Shown here: one piece after another, positions 1 to 5,113 of the stretch
Numbering within the stretch: the stretch's first letter is position 1
How the letters are laid out: every line of letters begins with the position of its first letter
NCBI GenBank assembly: GCA_021828605.1
Contig: JAJZEG010000112.1
Coordinates: 1 to 5,113 of the forward strand
DNA from: Pseudomonadota bacterium
Lineage (GTDB): Bacteria; Pseudomonadota; Alphaproteobacteria; Acetobacterales; Acetobacteraceae
DNA: 5,113 bases
Reading direction: 5' to 3'
Position numbers and translations under genes: made by a program
Notes under the pieces: generated by a model
The model's input: only the letters and a program-made list of their open reading frames with translations
What the model was told of the DNA's origin: nothing
The model's database searches: none

Positions 1-350
1 TGCTTGGCGAGGGACGGGCTTACGCCGCGCGTATTGAGGAAATCACGGAGGATGATCCAACATTGCTGCTCGCTCATGCCTATGTGCGCTATCTGGGGGA
101 TTTGAATGGTGGTCAGACATTAGCGAAGCGTCTCGCGGCGAGTTTGGGTCTGGGTCCTGAAGCGTTGGGATTTTACCGATTTGATCAGATCACCGATCTT
201 GCGGTGTTTCGGCGTGCCTATCGGCTCGGATTTGATCAAGCTGGTCTGAATCCGGCGCAGGACGCGAAGGTGATTGCCGAAGCGCGCCTGGCGTTTGGGT
301 TCAATATCGCGATTTCAGAGGCGGTGGTCGGAGTCGATATCGGTTGCTGA
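1..350 (+). CDS. Heme oxygenase, biliverdin-producing, C-terminal part (5' end outside the window)
   Basis: The frame is open from the left edge (first full codon at base 3) to a TGA at 348-350, giving 115 visible residues; the TTG at 63 is internal and not the start. Heme oxygenases open the heme ring with O2 and electrons to give biliverdin, CO and free iron, usually for iron acquisition or bilin-chromophore supply, in the cytoplasm. The distal-helix signature is plain: AHAYVRYLGDLNGGQ, visible residues 24-38, with the Asp of GDLxGG (visible residue 33, bases 99-101) that organises the active-site water network. PEALGFYRF (52-60) and the late helix AFGFN (97-101) also match the HO-1/HmuO family, and the protein ends soon after that helix, as short bacterial forms do. 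The N-terminal helix with the proximal heme-ligand His is missing only because of the window edge. Asn replaces the common Ser in GDLSGG, a conservative change. The family call is firm; the physiological role cannot be judged without the upstream genes. Confidence 0.93.
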   Translation, partial: LGEGRAYAARIEEITEDDPTLLLAHAYVRYLGDLNGGQTLAKRLAASLGLGPEALGFYRFDQITDLAVFRRAYRLGFDQAGLNPAQDAKVIAEARLAFGFNIAISEAVVGVDIGC

Positions 351-352
351 GG

Positions 353-1033
353 TCAGGGCGTAAATATCCTCCGCACCCGTGCGGCCTGGGTAATTGTTGC
401 CGGGTCAACCTGGCCGGTGCAATGGTCGGGTAAAAAACGTCGTTGGAAGGCCAGGATGCGGGCCTCGCTAGCGGCGTCGGGCTGGTAACCGATTATTGAG
501 AGGTTGGTATTCAGGTCGGAGACGGGCCATTCTGCGGTCGCTGGCGTGGGCCAGAGGCCAATGCCGTGAGCGGCGAGGCGTTGCCAGGGGAATAGTTCGC
601 CGGGATCGCTTTTCCGGGTCGGTGCGATATCTGAGTGGCCGACGATGTTTCGCCCGGGGATCGGGTGGCGGGTGAGCAGCGCGTGGCAAAGGGCGATAAC
701 GGCGATAATTTGTGGCTCCGGGAAAGCGTGATAGCCGTGCTCATGGCCGGGATTGTCGATTTCGATCCCGATTGATCGATCATTCAGGTTCGACATACCG
801 CGCCAGTAACTAACCCCCGCATGCCATGCCCGGGCAGTTTCGGGAACTAAGGCGTCGATCTGCCCATCTTGATCGATGAGGTAATGAGCGGAAACTTTGG
901 CGCCAGGGTCGCACAGACGCGAACAAGCCGCATTGATGCTCGTCATTCCGGTATAATGCAGGACCAAATGGTCGATCGGTGCATCGGCAGGGCGTTGGTC
1001 GAAATTAGGTGAGGGATAGTCAGGGCGAGGCAT
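353..1033 (-). CDS. N-acetylmuramoyl-L-alanine amidase, AmpD/AmiD type (Amidase_2), with C-terminal peptidoglycan-binding-like domain
   Basis: This zinc amidase (226 aa from the chosen start) should cleave the bond between N-acetylmuramic acid and L-Ala in peptidoglycan fragments or anhydro-muropeptides, a step in wall recycling. Residues 20-155 form the catalytic domain: HLVLHYTG supplies Zn ligand His26, GHSDIAP supplies His133, and KSDPG supplies Lys141 and Asp143. The spacing His-x9-Asp with Lys two before Asp equals that of AmpD; Glu91 in SIGIEI is the likely second catalytic residue. AWHAGVSYWRG (69-79) and LFPWQRLA (147-154) are closest to E. coli AmiD. Residues 165-226 resemble a PG_binding_1 helical domain. 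The frame stays open to 1297, but that part overlaps djlA and lacks family similarity, so I chose the ATG at 1033 just before PRPDYP; ATGs at 1054 and 1063 are alternatives and no site has a strong Shine-Dalgarno. No signal peptide or lipobox is seen from any of them, unlike AmiD, which points to a cytoplasmic, AmpD-like role. The gene overlaps the end of djlA by 14 nt, which suggests translational coupling. Confidence 0.92.
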   Translation of the reverse strand: MPRPDYPSPNFDQRPADAPIDHLVLHYTGMTSINAACSRLCDPGAKVSAHYLIDQDGQIDALVPETARAWHAGVSYWRGMSNLNDRSIGIEIDNPGHEHGYHAFPEPQIIAVIALCHALLTRHPIPGRNIVGHSDIAPTRKSDPGELFPWQRLAAHGIGLWPTPATAEWPVSDLNTNLSIIGYQPDAASEARILAFQRRFLPDHCTGQVDPATITQAARVRRIFTP

Positions 1034-1796
1034 GATCGCGCTTGATCCGATCATAGGCGGCATTGATCCGAGCGACGCGTTCGGTGGCACGAGCAATGAA
1101 CTCAGCGGGAACACCGCGCGAGGCCAATTGGTCTGGATGATTGTCGCGCATGAGCTGTTTCCAACGCGTCCGGATCTCCTCGAATGGTGCACTCGGTTCG
1201 ATGCCGAGAACGCTGTAGGCGTCCTCCTCATCGAGTGCGAAACGCGAGAGGTTGGCGGCACGGTCGCGTTCCACCTCATTGAGCCCAAACAATACACCGA
1301 TGCGGGTCAGCATATCGGTCTCGCGGCCATTGATCGGCCCATCCGCCCGAGCGATTGCGTATAAAGCGGCAAGCACCTGTTCAAGCGTGGCACGATTATC
1401 ACCAAAACTGCTGGCCAACTGGCGGGCAAAGGGTTCAAAGCCGTTGGCGTTGCTTCTGGCATGATCGAAGAGTTGGCCGATGGTGGGAATCGCGGCGTCA
1501 TCAATGCGGAACTGACGCCGAAACGCGTCGATTTCAGCGCGGGAGACAGTGCCATCGCATTTGGCAAGCTTTGCCGCCAGAACGGTGACGGCGATGGCGA
1601 ACACCTGCTCGGGCCGACCGATCAACGCGGCGAGACGAGCACTGTCTAAGGGTAGGGCACGCCCCAGGCGGGCGCCGATCTCACCGAGATTCCCTTGGTC
1701 GGCGGCATGACCGACCGCGATGCCAGCCATGGCACCGACCGGGCCGCCGACCACGAAGCCCGCGGTGCCGCCGATGATTTTGCCCCATAAACCCAT
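1020..1796 (-). CDS. djlA: DjlA-type membrane-anchored J-domain co-chaperone (TerB-like + DnaJ)
   Basis: 258 aa, close to E. coli DjlA in length and in domain order. Residues 5-30 are a Gly-rich hydrophobic stretch with several GxxxG-like spacings, resembling the DjlA membrane anchor that mediates dimerisation. Residues 62-185 form a TerB-like helical domain with two acidic motifs (KCDGTVSRAE at 79-88 and RADGPINGRE at 150-159). Residues 192-258 are a J domain with YSVLGIE, the essential HPD triad at 220-222 and a closing NAAYDRIK helix. J domains stimulate the ATPase of DnaK; DjlA does so from the inner membrane with the J domain in the cytoplasm. The ATG at 1796 starts directly at the anchor (MGLWGKIIGG) and has a short AGG 5 nt upstream. 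The gene lies 45 bp behind lexA and overlaps the amidase start. Its clients here are unknown. Confidence 0.93.
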   Translation of the reverse strand: MGLWGKIIGGTAGFVVGGPVGAMAGIAVGHAADQGNLGEIGARLGRALPLDSARLAALIGRPEQVFAIAVTVLAAKLAKCDGTVSRAEIDAFRRQFRIDDAAIPTIGQLFDHARSNANGFEPFARQLASSFGDNRATLEQVLAALYAIARADGPINGRETDMLTRIGVLFGLNEVERDRAANLSRFALDEEDAYSVLGIEPSAPFEEIRTRWKQLMRDNHPDQLASRGVPAEFIARATERVARINAAYDRIKRDHASP

Positions 1797-1802
1797 CAGG
1801 CC

Positions 1803-1831
1803 TATATCGGGTGTGGGCGGTTAATCGTCAA
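1803..1831 (-). promoter_or_regulatory. Candidate weak promoter in the lexA-djlA gap
   Basis: On the minus strand TTGACG (1831-1826) is followed after 17 bp by GATATA (1808-1803), or after 19 bp by TATAGG. The -35 is 5/6 to consensus, but the -10 is poor. A start from it would fall almost on the djlA ATG (1796), implying a leaderless or near-leaderless transcript. It may be chance; read-through from lexA is the simpler source of djlA expression. Confidence 0.22.
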
Positions 1832-1841
1832 ACGGCCTTAC

Positions 1842-2600
1842 CTAATATCGACGCAATAGACCGACGAGACGGCCCTGGACTTTGACGCGTTCTGCCGGGA
1901 CGATGCGGGTTTCATAGCGGGTGTTTGCGGGTTCGAGGGCGATTGAGTTGCCGCGGCGACGCAGGCGTTTGAGCGTGACCTCACCATCATCGATCAGGGC
2001 GACGACGATTTGGCCGCCTTCGGCCGTGTCACCTTTGCGAATAATGGCGGTGTCGCCGTCGAAAATCCCCGCTTCGATCATGGAGTCCCCCACGACTTCG
2101 AGGGCGTAATGCTCACCTGGCCCGATCAGCGCAGCGGGTACGGCGATTTCGGCGTGGGCCTCGCGCAAGGCTTCGATCGGTTGGCCTGCGGCGATGCGCC
2201 CATAAAGGGGCAGGGTGATCGCTGCGGCTTCGGCGGCGGCATGGGCACCGGTGAACCGGTTCGAAAAATCACCGTGAATGACGTTATGGGTAAAAGATGG
2301 TTGCGTAAATGATGGGGAGGTAAAGCGGGACGGCGCTGGGCGCACGGTTTGTTCAATGGCAACAGGCCGGGATTGCGGCATGGTATCGGAGGGCAGGCGA
2401 ATCACTTCGAGGGCACGTGCCCGGTGACGGTGACGACGCAGGAAGCCGCGTTCTTCGAGGGCGCCAATCAGCCGATGAATCCCGGATTTCGATTTGAGGC
2501 CAATTGCTTCCTTCATCTCCTCGAAACTGGGGGAACAGCCGGTTCGGTGCAGATGCTGATCGATGAATTCGAGCAGATCGTGTTGTTTGTGCGTGAGCAT
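1842..2600 (-). CDS. lexA: LexA repressor, SOS-response regulator and self-cleaving serine protease
   Basis: LexA represses DNA-damage genes as a dimer and cleaves itself when RecA filaments form. Residues 1-68 are the winged-helix DNA-binding domain ([13 protein letters not shown], recognition region [20 protein letters not shown] at 23-42, wing [12 protein letters not shown]). Residues 130-252 are the S24 peptidase domain: cleavage site Ala138-Gly139 in [11 protein letters not shown], nucleophile Ser173 in [15 protein letters not shown], general-base Lys211 in EVTLKRL, and a typical [12 protein letters not shown] end. All catalytic parts are intact, so the protein should be functional. At 252 aa it is about 50 residues longer than E. 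coli LexA (202 aa); the excess is a Pro/Ser/Thr/Ala-rich linker at about 70-128 with a small tandem repeat. The start ATG (2600) gives the canonical N-terminus and has GGTAAGG about 6 nt upstream as ribosome binding site. Two operator-like sites and a promoter lie just upstream, indicating autorepression. Confidence 0.98.
   Translation of the reverse strand: MLTHKQHDLLEFIDQHLHRTGCSPSFEEMKEAIGLKSKSGIHRLIGALEERGFLRRHRHRARALEVIRLPSDTMPQSRPVAIEQTVRPAPSRFTSPSFTQPSFTHNVIHGDFSNRFTGAHAAAEAAAITLPLYGRIAAGQPIEALREAHAEIAVPAALIGPGEHYALEVVGDSMIEAGIFDGDTAIIRKGDTAEGGQIVVALIDDGEVTLKRLRRRGNSIALEPANTRYETRIVPAERVKVQGRLVGLLRRY
2286..2315 (-). repeat. 15-bp imperfect tandem repeat inside the lexA linker ([10 protein letters not shown])
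   Basis: Two adjacent 15-bp units, read on the minus strand as CCATCATTTACGCAA (2315-2301) and CCATCTTTTACCCAT (2300-2286), match at 12 of 15 positions and encode PSFTQ and PSFTH (LexA residues 96-105). The preceding SRFTS is a weaker third copy at protein level. The unit is a whole number of codons and keeps the frame; it probably reflects slippage or duplication in an unconstrained linker. Confidence 0.6.
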
Positions 2601-2627
2601 GGATAACCTTACCAGGGGTCAAAACTA

Positions 2628-2642
2628 GAACAAAACGATAAC
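2628..2642 (-). promoter_or_regulatory. LexA operator (SOS box), downstream copy, GTTA-N7-GTTC
   Basis: On the lexA coding strand the 15 bp read GTTATCGTTTTGTTC, 7 of 8 half-site bases of the alphaproteobacterial SOS box GTTC-N7-GTTC. It lies 28-42 bp before the lexA ATG, over the predicted transcription start. Binding here would block initiation and make lexA self-regulated. The match and its position are seen; binding is inferred from established LexA biology of the class. Confidence 0.68.
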
Positions 2643-2645
2643 GAT

Positions 2646-2660
2646 GTTCTATATATGTTT
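2646..2660 (+). promoter_or_regulatory. LexA operator (SOS box), upstream copy, GTTC-N7-GTTT on the plus strand
   Basis: The plus strand reads GTTCTATATATGTTT, again 7 of 8 half-site bases of GTTC-N7-GTTC, in the opposite orientation to the site at 2628-2642. It covers the predicted -10 element of lexA. Centres of the two sites are 18 bp apart. Two such sites in a 93-bp gap in front of lexA make a chance match unlikely, although each alone would be weak evidence. Confidence 0.62.
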
Positions 2661-2675
2661 CCCGGGTCGCGTCAA
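2648..2675 (-). promoter_or_regulatory. Sigma70-like promoter of lexA
   Basis: Minus strand TTGACG (2675-2670, 5/6 to the -35 consensus), 16-bp spacer, then TATAGA (2653-2648) within an AT-rich ACATATATAG run. This predicts a start near 2641 and a 5' leader of about 40 nt. The -10 is embedded in one SOS-box-like site and the start in another, as expected for an autorepressed lexA. The -35 begins about 20 bp after the stop codon of the upstream MotB-like gene, so there is no room for a typical terminator between them and some read-through from the upstream operon is possible. Confidence 0.65.
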
Positions 2676-2693
2676 ATTATTTGTCGCGCTGTC

Positions 2694-3641
2694 TCAATCG
2701 GCGGAGGTCAGGCGGAATTCGATCCGGCGATTTTGCGCCATCGCCGTTGCGGAATTTCCCTGGGCGATCGGATGGTTGGCGCCGAAGCCGGCGGCGATCA
2801 CGCGGTTTTTGGGCACGCCATCCTGGATCAGGAGATGCAGCACCGCGAGGGCGCGGGCGGTTGAGAGATCGAAATTATCTTTATAGGGGCCGCCGGTGAT
2901 CGCCTCCTGATCGGCAAATCCGTCGACGCTGAGCACCCAATGCAGGCCGGACGGAATTTTCGCCGCGATGTCGTTGATCGCTTTGGCGACCGTCGCGATT
3001 TTCTGCTTGCCGTCGGGCGAAAGCTGGGCCGAATCAGAGGGGAATAACACAGCGCTTTCAAAGACAAAGCGGTCGCCGACGATTTTGATATCCTTCTGCC
3101 CGGCGAGCGCTTTGCGCAGTTCGCCAAAGAATTCGCTTCGATATTGTTGCAGTTTTTGCACCTGCCGGGCGAGGGCGGCATTGAGTTGCTTGCCCAGATT
3201 GACGAGCTGGACATGTTGCGCCTGATCTTTTTTGGCGGACGCGTTCAGCGCTGCGGCCAGTTCATCGAGTTGCAGGCGCAGCGCCGCGACCTGCTCATCG
3301 AGCCGGGTCACCTGATGCAGTTCGGTCGCGTTGAGCTGTTCCTGGCCACTGATCTGCGCCTGGGTGTTGGCCAGATTGGCGCGTAAATTGGTCAGTTTGG
3401 TTTGTAGGGCGGCGTTTTTCGATTGTTCGAGCGAGAGGAGGTTGGCGAGCTGCGAGACGTCGCCGCGCAGTGAATCGATGGTTTTGTTGCTGCCGGAGAG
3501 AGCAGCGGAGAGAAAAGCCTCGGCGAGCACGAACACCAGCAGCACGAAAATGGTCACCATCAGCAGGGTGGACAGCGCATCGACATAGCCCGGCCAGATT
3601 TCCAGGCCATTGCCGCCACGCCTGCGCGAGAGGAGGGACAT
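2694..3641 (-). CDS. MotB/ZorB-like membrane protein: one TM helix, periplasmic coiled coil, OmpA peptidoglycan-binding domain
   Basis: 315 aa. A short basic cytoplasmic N-terminus (SRRRGG) leads to a single membrane helix at about 22-47 that follows WPGYVDALSTLLMV. Asp21 sits at its start, where MotB, ExbD, TolR and ZorB carry the proton-binding Asp. Residues 50-168 are Gln/Leu/Ala-rich heptad sequence, a predicted periplasmic coiled coil. Residues 186-313 are an OmpA-like domain: FVFESAVLFPSDSAQLSPDG, VDGFADQ, NFDLSTARALAV and NRRIEFRL. Asp244 and Arg263 are the likely ligands of the diaminopimelate group of peptidoglycan, with an insert of a few residues between them. The protein should anchor a proton-driven inner-membrane complex to the wall. 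Its ATG lies 1 nt after the TGA of the MotA-like gene (TGA-g-ATG), a sign of translational coupling and of a stoichiometric pair. Flagellar MotB is less likely because no flagellar gene is nearby; ZorB is unsupported because no zorC/D/E follows. The cellular function is unknown. Confidence 0.88.
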   Translation of the reverse strand: MSLLSRRRGGNGLEIWPGYVDALSTLLMVTIFVLLVFVLAEAFLSAALSGSNKTIDSLRGDVSQLANLLSLEQSKNAALQTKLTNLRANLANTQAQISGQEQLNATELHQVTRLDEQVAALRLQLDELAAALNASAKKDQAQHVQLVNLGKQLNAALARQVQKLQQYRSEFFGELRKALAGQKDIKIVGDRFVFESAVLFPSDSAQLSPDGKQKIATVAKAINDIAAKIPSGLHWVLSVDGFADQEAITGGPYKDNFDLSTARALAVLHLLIQDGVPKNRVIAAGFGANHPIAQGNSATAMAQNRRIEFRLTSAD

Positions 3642-3642
3642 C

Positions 3643-4788
3643 TCAGCGCGCTTCGTCGAACCGAACCGCGATGGTGCGGGTGAGGATTTTCAAATCCTGG
3701 CGCAAGTCGCTCAGGCTCTGGGTGCGGCCTTGTTCGCTTTCGGTGATCAGCCGCGCGAGTAGCAGTTCGATATTGCGCAAATGTGCATTGGCGATCTCGT
3801 CGTCGCCAGTTGGGTTGGCGCGTGGCGCTCCGGCCTGTTCGGCGATTTTTGTCAGGATTTGCTGGCTCTCGCCAATTTTAAGCATGATCCGGTGCGAATT
3901 ATGGATCGCCTCGGTCAGGGTGCCGATGCGCTCGGTGAGGGTTTGGGTGCTTTGCGCGGTGAGGGCGCGCGAGTCCTCGCCGCGCGCGATCACCCGTTGC
4001 AACGCCTCCAGATTTTCTGCGCTCTGTTCGAGCAACGCCTGGACGTAAGCGGGCATCGAGCCCTCGCCATCGGTGCCGAGCAGGCCGGAGGAGACGCGGG
4101 TGAGGCCTGCCAGCCATTCCTCAAGATCATTGAAGAATCGGCTCATCGCCTGTCCGGCGGTGAGATCGAGAAAGCCCAGGATCAGCGCGCCGGAAAGACC
4201 GAACAGGGAGGAGGAAAATGCCGTGCCCATTCCTTCGAGCGGACCGGCGAGCCCTGCTTTGAGTTGGGTGAACATCGCATTCACATCGCCCCCGGTCAGG
4301 TTCATGCCCTGGATCACCGCCGCGACCGCGTGGACGGTTTTCAACAGGCCCCAGAAGGTGCCGAGCAAGCCGAGAAAAATCATCACCCCGGTGACGTAGC
4401 GTGAGGTTTCGCGGCTTTCATCGAGGCGGCTCGCGATCCCATCGAGCATGGTGCGCATCCCCTGCACCGAAAGCGTTACCCGGCCCGGATGATCGCCGCG
4501 CACGCCAAGCATGCGTGCCATGGGCAGCAGGAGTTTGGGTTTATCGGCCTGTTCGATGGAGGAGCGTGCGCGTTGGTAATGTTCGACCCAATCGACTTCC
4601 GGCGCCAGACGGAGCACCTGCCGCAAATTCCAGCCAACACCGAAAATTTCGACCAGCACGATCACGCTATTGATCACCGGATTGGCGAGATAGAATTTTG
4701 CCAGGGTTGGGGCGAGTAGGGCGGCAAGACCATAGACGAGGACCAGAAAAATGATCATGCGGATCAGGTAGGCGGTGGGACGGGTCAT
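3643..4788 (-). CDS. MotA/TolQ/ExbB-family proton-channel protein with long C-terminal helical tail
   Basis: 381 aa. Four membrane helices are visible: about 8-28, 36-55, 131-157 and 183-210. TM3 carries the family motif IFLGLLGTFWGLLKTV (137-152) and TM4 carries EGMGTAFSSSLFGLSGALIL (185-204), small-residue-rich helices that line the proton path in MotA/ExbB/TolQ. The loop at 56-128 is cytoplasmic, as in that family. Residues 215-381 form a long, soluble, mostly helical tail (SAENLEALQRVI, LTERIGTLTEAI, LLARLITESEQ), probably coiled coil, much longer than the short tail of ExbB or TolQ and reminiscent in kind of ZorA. With its MotB-like partner (next gene, 1 nt away) it should form a pentamer-dimer stator-like complex using ion flow to do mechanical work on something bound by the tail. 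The ATG at 4788 follows the preceding gene's stop by 9 nt and has only a weak ribosome binding site, which suggests coupling. Function unknown. Confidence 0.87.
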   Translation of the reverse strand: MTRPTAYLIRMIIFLVLVYGLAALLAPTLAKFYLANPVINSVIVLVEIFGVGWNLRQVLRLAPEVDWVEHYQRARSSIEQADKPKLLLPMARMLGVRGDHPGRVTLSVQGMRTMLDGIASRLDESRETSRYVTGVMIFLGLLGTFWGLLKTVHAVAAVIQGMNLTGGDVNAMFTQLKAGLAGPLEGMGTAFSSSLFGLSGALILGFLDLTAGQAMSRFFNDLEEWLAGLTRVSSGLLGTDGEGSMPAYVQALLEQSAENLEALQRVIARGEDSRALTAQSTQTLTERIGTLTEAIHNSHRIMLKIGESQQILTKIAEQAGAPRANPTGDDEIANAHLRNIELLLARLITESEQGRTQSLSDLRQDLKILTRTIAVRFDEAR

Positions 4789-4797
4789 GCGATGGGC

Positions 4798-5113
4798 CTA
4801 TGGGATGAGTGTCAGGATCGCGCGATGGTCGGCGGACAGCGAGGCGCTCGGCAGGATCTGGCTTTGCACGATGATGCGGGTGAGGGGAATACCGTCTTGA
4901 ACTAAGCGGTCGCGAACCGCGCGACCGCGCGCGAAAGCGAGGCGGTAGGCGCGCGCGGGATTTTGTGCTGTGCTGATCGCGTTCGCTGCGATCATGATGC
5001 GAGCCGAGCGGGCCAATGGATGCGCGGCGAATTGATGAATTGCCGCGATCGCGACCGTGCTCAGGCGGGCACTGCGGCGGGTAAATGCCAGAGTGATCGG
5101 TGCGACCGACGCA
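4798..5113 (-). CDS. OmpA-like domain protein, C-terminal part (5' end outside the window)
   Basis: The minus-strand frame is open from the right edge to a TAG at 4800-4798, about 104 visible residues; the internal TTG at 5016 is not a convincing start. The visible part follows the OmpA-C fold pattern: a first strand with ITLAF and SARLS (as in the usual FxxxSxxL), a helix VAIAAIHQFAAH, a strand ARIMIAANA, a helix with ARAYRLAFARGRAVRDRLVQ (like the NxxLSxxRAxAVxxxL motif), GIPLTRIIV, and a last strand HRAILTLI. The Asp normally found in the second strand motif (GHxD or GFAD) is replaced by Ala-Asn, so binding to diaminopimelate may be lost. It lies 9 nt upstream of the MotA-like gene and is probably the earlier member of the same operon. 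The N-terminus, including any signal peptide or membrane helix, is not visible. Similarity is moderate and the call is by pattern only. Confidence 0.68.
   Translation of the reverse strand, partial: ASVAPITLAFTRRSARLSTVAIAAIHQFAAHPLARSARIMIAANAISTAQNPARAYRLAFARGRAVRDRLVQDGIPLTRIIVQSQILPSASLSADHRAILTLIP

Noticed and set aside
63..350. Complete 95-aa gene starting at the TTG at 63
   Set aside because: The frame is open to the left edge and the residues before 63 fit the heme oxygenase fold, so this is a partial gene cut by the window.
371..384. Intrinsic terminator hairpin CCGCAC-CC-GTGCGG near the heme oxygenase/amidase junction
   Set aside because: The 6-bp perfect stem has only a 2-nt loop, lies inside the amidase coding end, and is not followed by a T run on either strand.
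1034..1297. N-terminal extension of the amidase reading frame
   Set aside because: The open frame continues for about 88 codons, but it runs over the djlA J-domain region in another frame on the same strand and shows no amidase or signal-peptide features. It is best read as a chance open frame in GC-rich DNA.
3781..4404. Long plus-strand open frame (207 codons) opposite the MotA-like gene
   Set aside because: It is antisense to a well-supported membrane protein gene, has no recognisable domain, and fits the shadow frames expected in GC-rich coding DNA. The same holds for the plus-strand frames at 1032-1364, 2010-2312 and 3470-4048.
2694..4788. Zorya anti-phage system (ZorA/ZorB)
   Set aside because: The pair has the general ZorAB design, but the downstream gene is lexA with its own promoter, and no ZorC, helicase-like ZorD or ZorE is present in the window. 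The same design occurs in many non-defence pairs.
4798..5016. Separate small 72-aa gene starting at the TTG at 5016
   Set aside because: The same frame continues without a stop to the right edge with OmpA-like sequence, so the TTG is internal to a larger, truncated gene.

Overview
The window is chromosomal-looking DNA from a GC-rich bacterium, most likely an alphaproteobacterium, possibly a member of the Acetobacteraceae or a relative. This rests on the GC-rich third positions, on lexA operators built from direct GTTC-N7-GTTC half-sites (the alphaproteobacterial type of SOS box, unlike the CTG-N10-CAG type of gammaproteobacteria), and on a MotA-like/MotB-like gene pair of a kind common in that class. 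The family-level placement is an inference from general resemblance, not a search result. I see no mobile element, tRNA, rRNA, CRISPR array or phage gene, and coding density is very high.

Layout, left to right. Positions 1-350 (+) are the C-terminal half of a heme oxygenase that starts outside the window. It meets, tail to tail and with only 2 bp between stop codons, a long run of minus-strand genes. In transcription order these are: the end of an OmpA-like domain protein cut by the right edge (5113-4798), a four-helix MotA/TolQ/ExbB-type membrane protein with a long cytoplasmic tail (4788-3643), a MotB-like protein with one membrane helix, a periplasmic coiled coil and an OmpA peptidoglycan-binding domain (3641-2694), the SOS repressor lexA (2600-1842), a DjlA-type membrane co-chaperone (1796-1020), and an AmpD/AmiD-type N-acetylmuramoyl-L-alanine amidase (1033-353).

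The three right-hand genes look like one operon (gaps of 9 and 1 nt) and should form a proton-driven, wall-anchored inner-membrane complex built like flagellar stators, Tol-Pal or ZorAB, with no known cellular job that the window reveals. lexA has its own sigma70-like promoter in the 93-bp gap after that operon. Two near-consensus SOS operators overlap its -10 element and start site, so LexA very probably represses itself. djlA and the amidase follow closely (45-bp gap, then a 14-bp overlap) and may be read partly from the lexA promoter, or from a weaker candidate promoter just before djlA. A loose theme of the minus-strand genes is the cell envelope: peptidoglycan binding, peptidoglycan hydrolysis and a membrane chaperone.

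No clearly new defence or mobile system is evident. The best candidates for a second look are the uncharacterised stator-like operon, the dual operator at lexA, and the unusually long LexA linker. There is no gene-free stretch longer than 300 bases; the longest gap (2601-2693) is the lexA promoter region.
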